Source: Traorella massiliensis
Lineage (GTDB): Bacteria; Bacillota_I; Bacilli_A; Erysipelotrichales; Erysipelotrichaceae
Assembly: GCF_900104665.1 (NCBI RefSeq)
Contig: NZ_LT629967.1
Location: 214,242 to 278,241 of the forward strand
DNA length: 64,000 nt
Reading direction: 5' to 3'
In this document: in pieces, positions 62,607-64,000 of the stretch
Position numbering within the stretch: the first letter of the stretch is position 1
Layout: each line of letters begins with the position of its first letter
Position numbers and translations under genes: made by a program
The notes under the pieces: generated by a model
Told to the model about the DNA's origin: nothing
Seen by the model: the letters and a program-made list of their open reading frames with translations, nothing else
The model's database searches: none

Positions 62607-63278
62607 TTAGCTCATGTAATCGCCATTATAAGAAACCATGACGGTATGACTGACACCCGGAAACTCTGCCAGTTCATTGATAAAATCTGTATTTTCATCT
62701 TTTAGTCTTATTTCATAATTCAATTCAATACAACCCGGGACTACACTTTTACTCTTAACAGACGTTTTCTTTACTTTTTGTTTTAAATAATCGTACACAT
62801 ATTTTTCTACTGTAGAATCTTCACAATGAACAACAAGAATATAAGGTCTTTCAAATCCCTTGTATCTTGAAAATATCAGTATGATGATACCAATAAAGAA
62901 ACTGCCAAATACCGCTAATGGAATAAATCCTGCAGCAAGAACGATACCTACAGCAATTGACCAAAATAAGAAAGCAATATCTGATGGTTCTTTTATAGCG
63001 GTACGGAAACGAACAATTGACAAGGCACCAACCATACCAAGTGACAATATGACATTACTTGTAACCGCAAGAATAAGAAGAGCTGTGATCATTGTCAAGG
63101 CAATAAGAGTAACCCCAAACGATGCAGAATACATAATTCCTGCATAACTTTTTTTATAAATAAAGAAAATGTATAACCCTAATGCAAAAGAAAGGATCAA
63201 AACAAGAACCATATCTAAAACAGATATTGCAGTAACATTTTCTAAAAATCCTGATTTAAAAATATCTCCAAAACCCAT
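62607..63278 (-). CDS. DUF4956 membrane protein
   Basis: A 223-residue protein with about four spans (residues 22-40, 50-65, 78-95 and 110-140), the signature SLGMVGALSIVRFRTAIKEP that marks DUF4956, and a soluble C-terminus of about 75 residues (LVVHCEDSTVEKYVYDYLKQK). It is the constant companion of VTC-domain polymerases in bacteria. No biochemical role known. Middle gene, 5 bp before the CotH gene and 12 bp after the VTC gene. Confidence 0.9.
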   Translation of the reverse strand: MGFGDIFKSGFLENVTAISVLDMVLVLILSFALGLYIFFIYKKSYAGIMYSASFGVTLIALTMITALLILAVTSNVILSLGMVGALSIVRFRTAIKEPSDIAFLFWSIAVGIVLAAGFIPLAVFGSFFIGIIILIFSRYKGFERPYILVVHCEDSTVEKYVYDYLKQKVKKTSVKSKSVVPGCIELNYEIRLKDENTDFINELAEFPGVSHTVMVSYNGDYMS

Positions 63279-63290
63279 ATTCCCTCCTGT

Positions 63291-63986
63291 TTAGTCATAT
63301 CGACGACAAACTGCATATTTTGAATAAGCTGTTGCTTTTTGATTTATATTGACAGCCATGCGTACAATTTCTGGAAGAAATTCATCATATTTTATTTCTA
63401 AGACAGGTAATTGTTCCGATACATCTGCATGATATAGATCATGATTTAAAAAATCAATGCTTCTCATTCCCGTACGAAGATTACGGTCAATGGTAATCCT
63501 TACATTACCTGGCTCATATAAAAAAGCTTCACGATCATAAGTAACGATTGTCATAGGACGTAGAAGCCGTCCTTGAATCTTACTGTAGAGTTCAATAAAT
63601 AAGGGCTCATCACTTTCAAGAAGAAAGCGAATATCACCTTTGATTAGTCTTTCTGTCTCTTCTGCACTGATTCTGGCACTGTATTTACTACATAATCCGT
63701 TTATTTTTATCTTTTTTTCAAGACGGATGAATGATAGATCAGAATTATAATAACGTATACGAAATTTTTCTCGACGATCTACACCATCTATTTTTTGTCG
63801 TAATGCTGAATCATTCGGTGTATCAAAATACAGACTGCTCACACGGTAGTTCCCGTGTGAGTCAGCATTTTTATCATGTTTAAATAATTTTCTTAAGCGA
63901 TGAGATAATATCCAATCGTTTAACGGATCTATCGTATATTTAATCTCATGACGAAGTTTAAGTGATGGTTTTTCTTTAATCATCAT
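63291..63986 (-). CDS. VTC-domain (polyphosphate-polymerase-like) protein, 5' end near window edge
   Basis: A 231-residue VTC domain: RHEIKYTIDPLNDWIL, VSSLYFDTPNDSALRQKIDG, FRIRYYNSDLSFIRLEKKIK, and LFIELYSKIQGRL, with many basic and acidic tunnel residues as in yeast Vtc4. In Vtc4 the domain makes polyphosphate from ATP; in bacteria this is a family inference. It is first in the operon with DUF4956 and CotH. No clear ribosome site precedes ATG 63986, and the frame stays open to the window edge, so the true start may lie beyond it. Confidence 0.88.
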   Translation of the reverse strand: MMIKEKPSLKLRHEIKYTIDPLNDWILSHRLRKLFKHDKNADSHGNYRVSSLYFDTPNDSALRQKIDGVDRREKFRIRYYNSDLSFIRLEKKIKINGLCSKYSARISAEETERLIKGDIRFLLESDEPLFIELYSKIQGRLLRPMTIVTYDREAFLYEPGNVRITIDRNLRTGMRSIDFLNHDLYHADVSEQLPVLEIKYDEFLPEIVRMAVNINQKATAYSKYAVCRRYD

Positions 63987-64000
63987 AGTCGCTGCTGCCA

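Overview
The window is a stretch of low-G+C Gram-positive chromosome. AT-rich codon use, strong AGGAGG ribosome sites, T-box leaders, a GerA/SpoVA-type spore gene and the yabE-like/rnmV/rsmA/ispE order all fit a spore-forming, probably gut-associated Bacillota. Gene content (split GlmU, THF riboswitch-folT, CotH/DUF4956/VTC cluster) would suit the Erysipelotrichia, but the genus cannot be named from sequence alone. No tRNA, rRNA or CRISPR array was seen.

Layout. 1-1360: an amino-acid ABC transporter (permease cut by the left edge, binding protein) behind a T-box whose likely specifier is the arginine codon CGA, with an unreported 27-codon arginine-rich leader ORF between them. 1444-6633: housekeeping operons (DUF1622, prs, a GlmU-like acetyltransferase lacking its uridylyl half, ispE-rsmA-rnmV, a 3D-domain lipoprotein). 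6862-14214: DUF362 protein, small kinase behind a MerR-type promoter, ECF S component, DUF5662, inositol-phosphatase, then plus-strand nucleotidase, mnmE and tatD. 14241-18201: a broken DUF4143 ATPase gene, a SpoVAF-like spore protein and an intact ISL3-type IS. 18216-21462: metQ-msrA-metN-metI behind a methionine T-box. 21452-25736: degV, an orphan membrane protein, and a THF riboswitch controlling folT plus a small unknown gene, then a second wreck of the DUF4143 ATPase family. 25737-30136: a fructose-type PTS operon (regulator, IIA, IIB, IIC, aldolase) with duplicated upstream repeats. 30151-42387: orphan ATPase, fhs, purB, an acetylase-type DAP/lysine operon, SRAP protein, and an Fe3+-type ABC operon with a DUF624 protein.

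42500-48050 is an integrated mobile element related to Tn916/Tn1549: integrase, excisionase, a MobT/Orf20-type relaxase/Rep with a disrupted 5' end, a hairpin-rich oriT/sso-like region and several regulators, but no conjugation machinery and no resistance gene. It looks like a small mobilizable element or a deletion derivative. 48144-57413 returns to chromosome: guaB, rubrerythrin, a Zn/Cd efflux ATPase with its ArsR repressor, a 47-codon peptide gene with its own promoter and terminator, then rsmI-ricT-holB-tmk. 58060-59030 holds no real ORF but many hairpins, a duplicated internal motif and a strong terminator: a candidate large structured RNA. The right end carries a HAD phosphatase, an iron alcohol dehydrogenase and a VTC-DUF4956-CotH operon.

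The most interesting unexplained items are the ~850-nt RNA candidate at 58176-59024, the CGA T-box plus Arg-leader pair at 1007-1325, the 47-aa peptide at 53489-53632, and the minimal MobT element.
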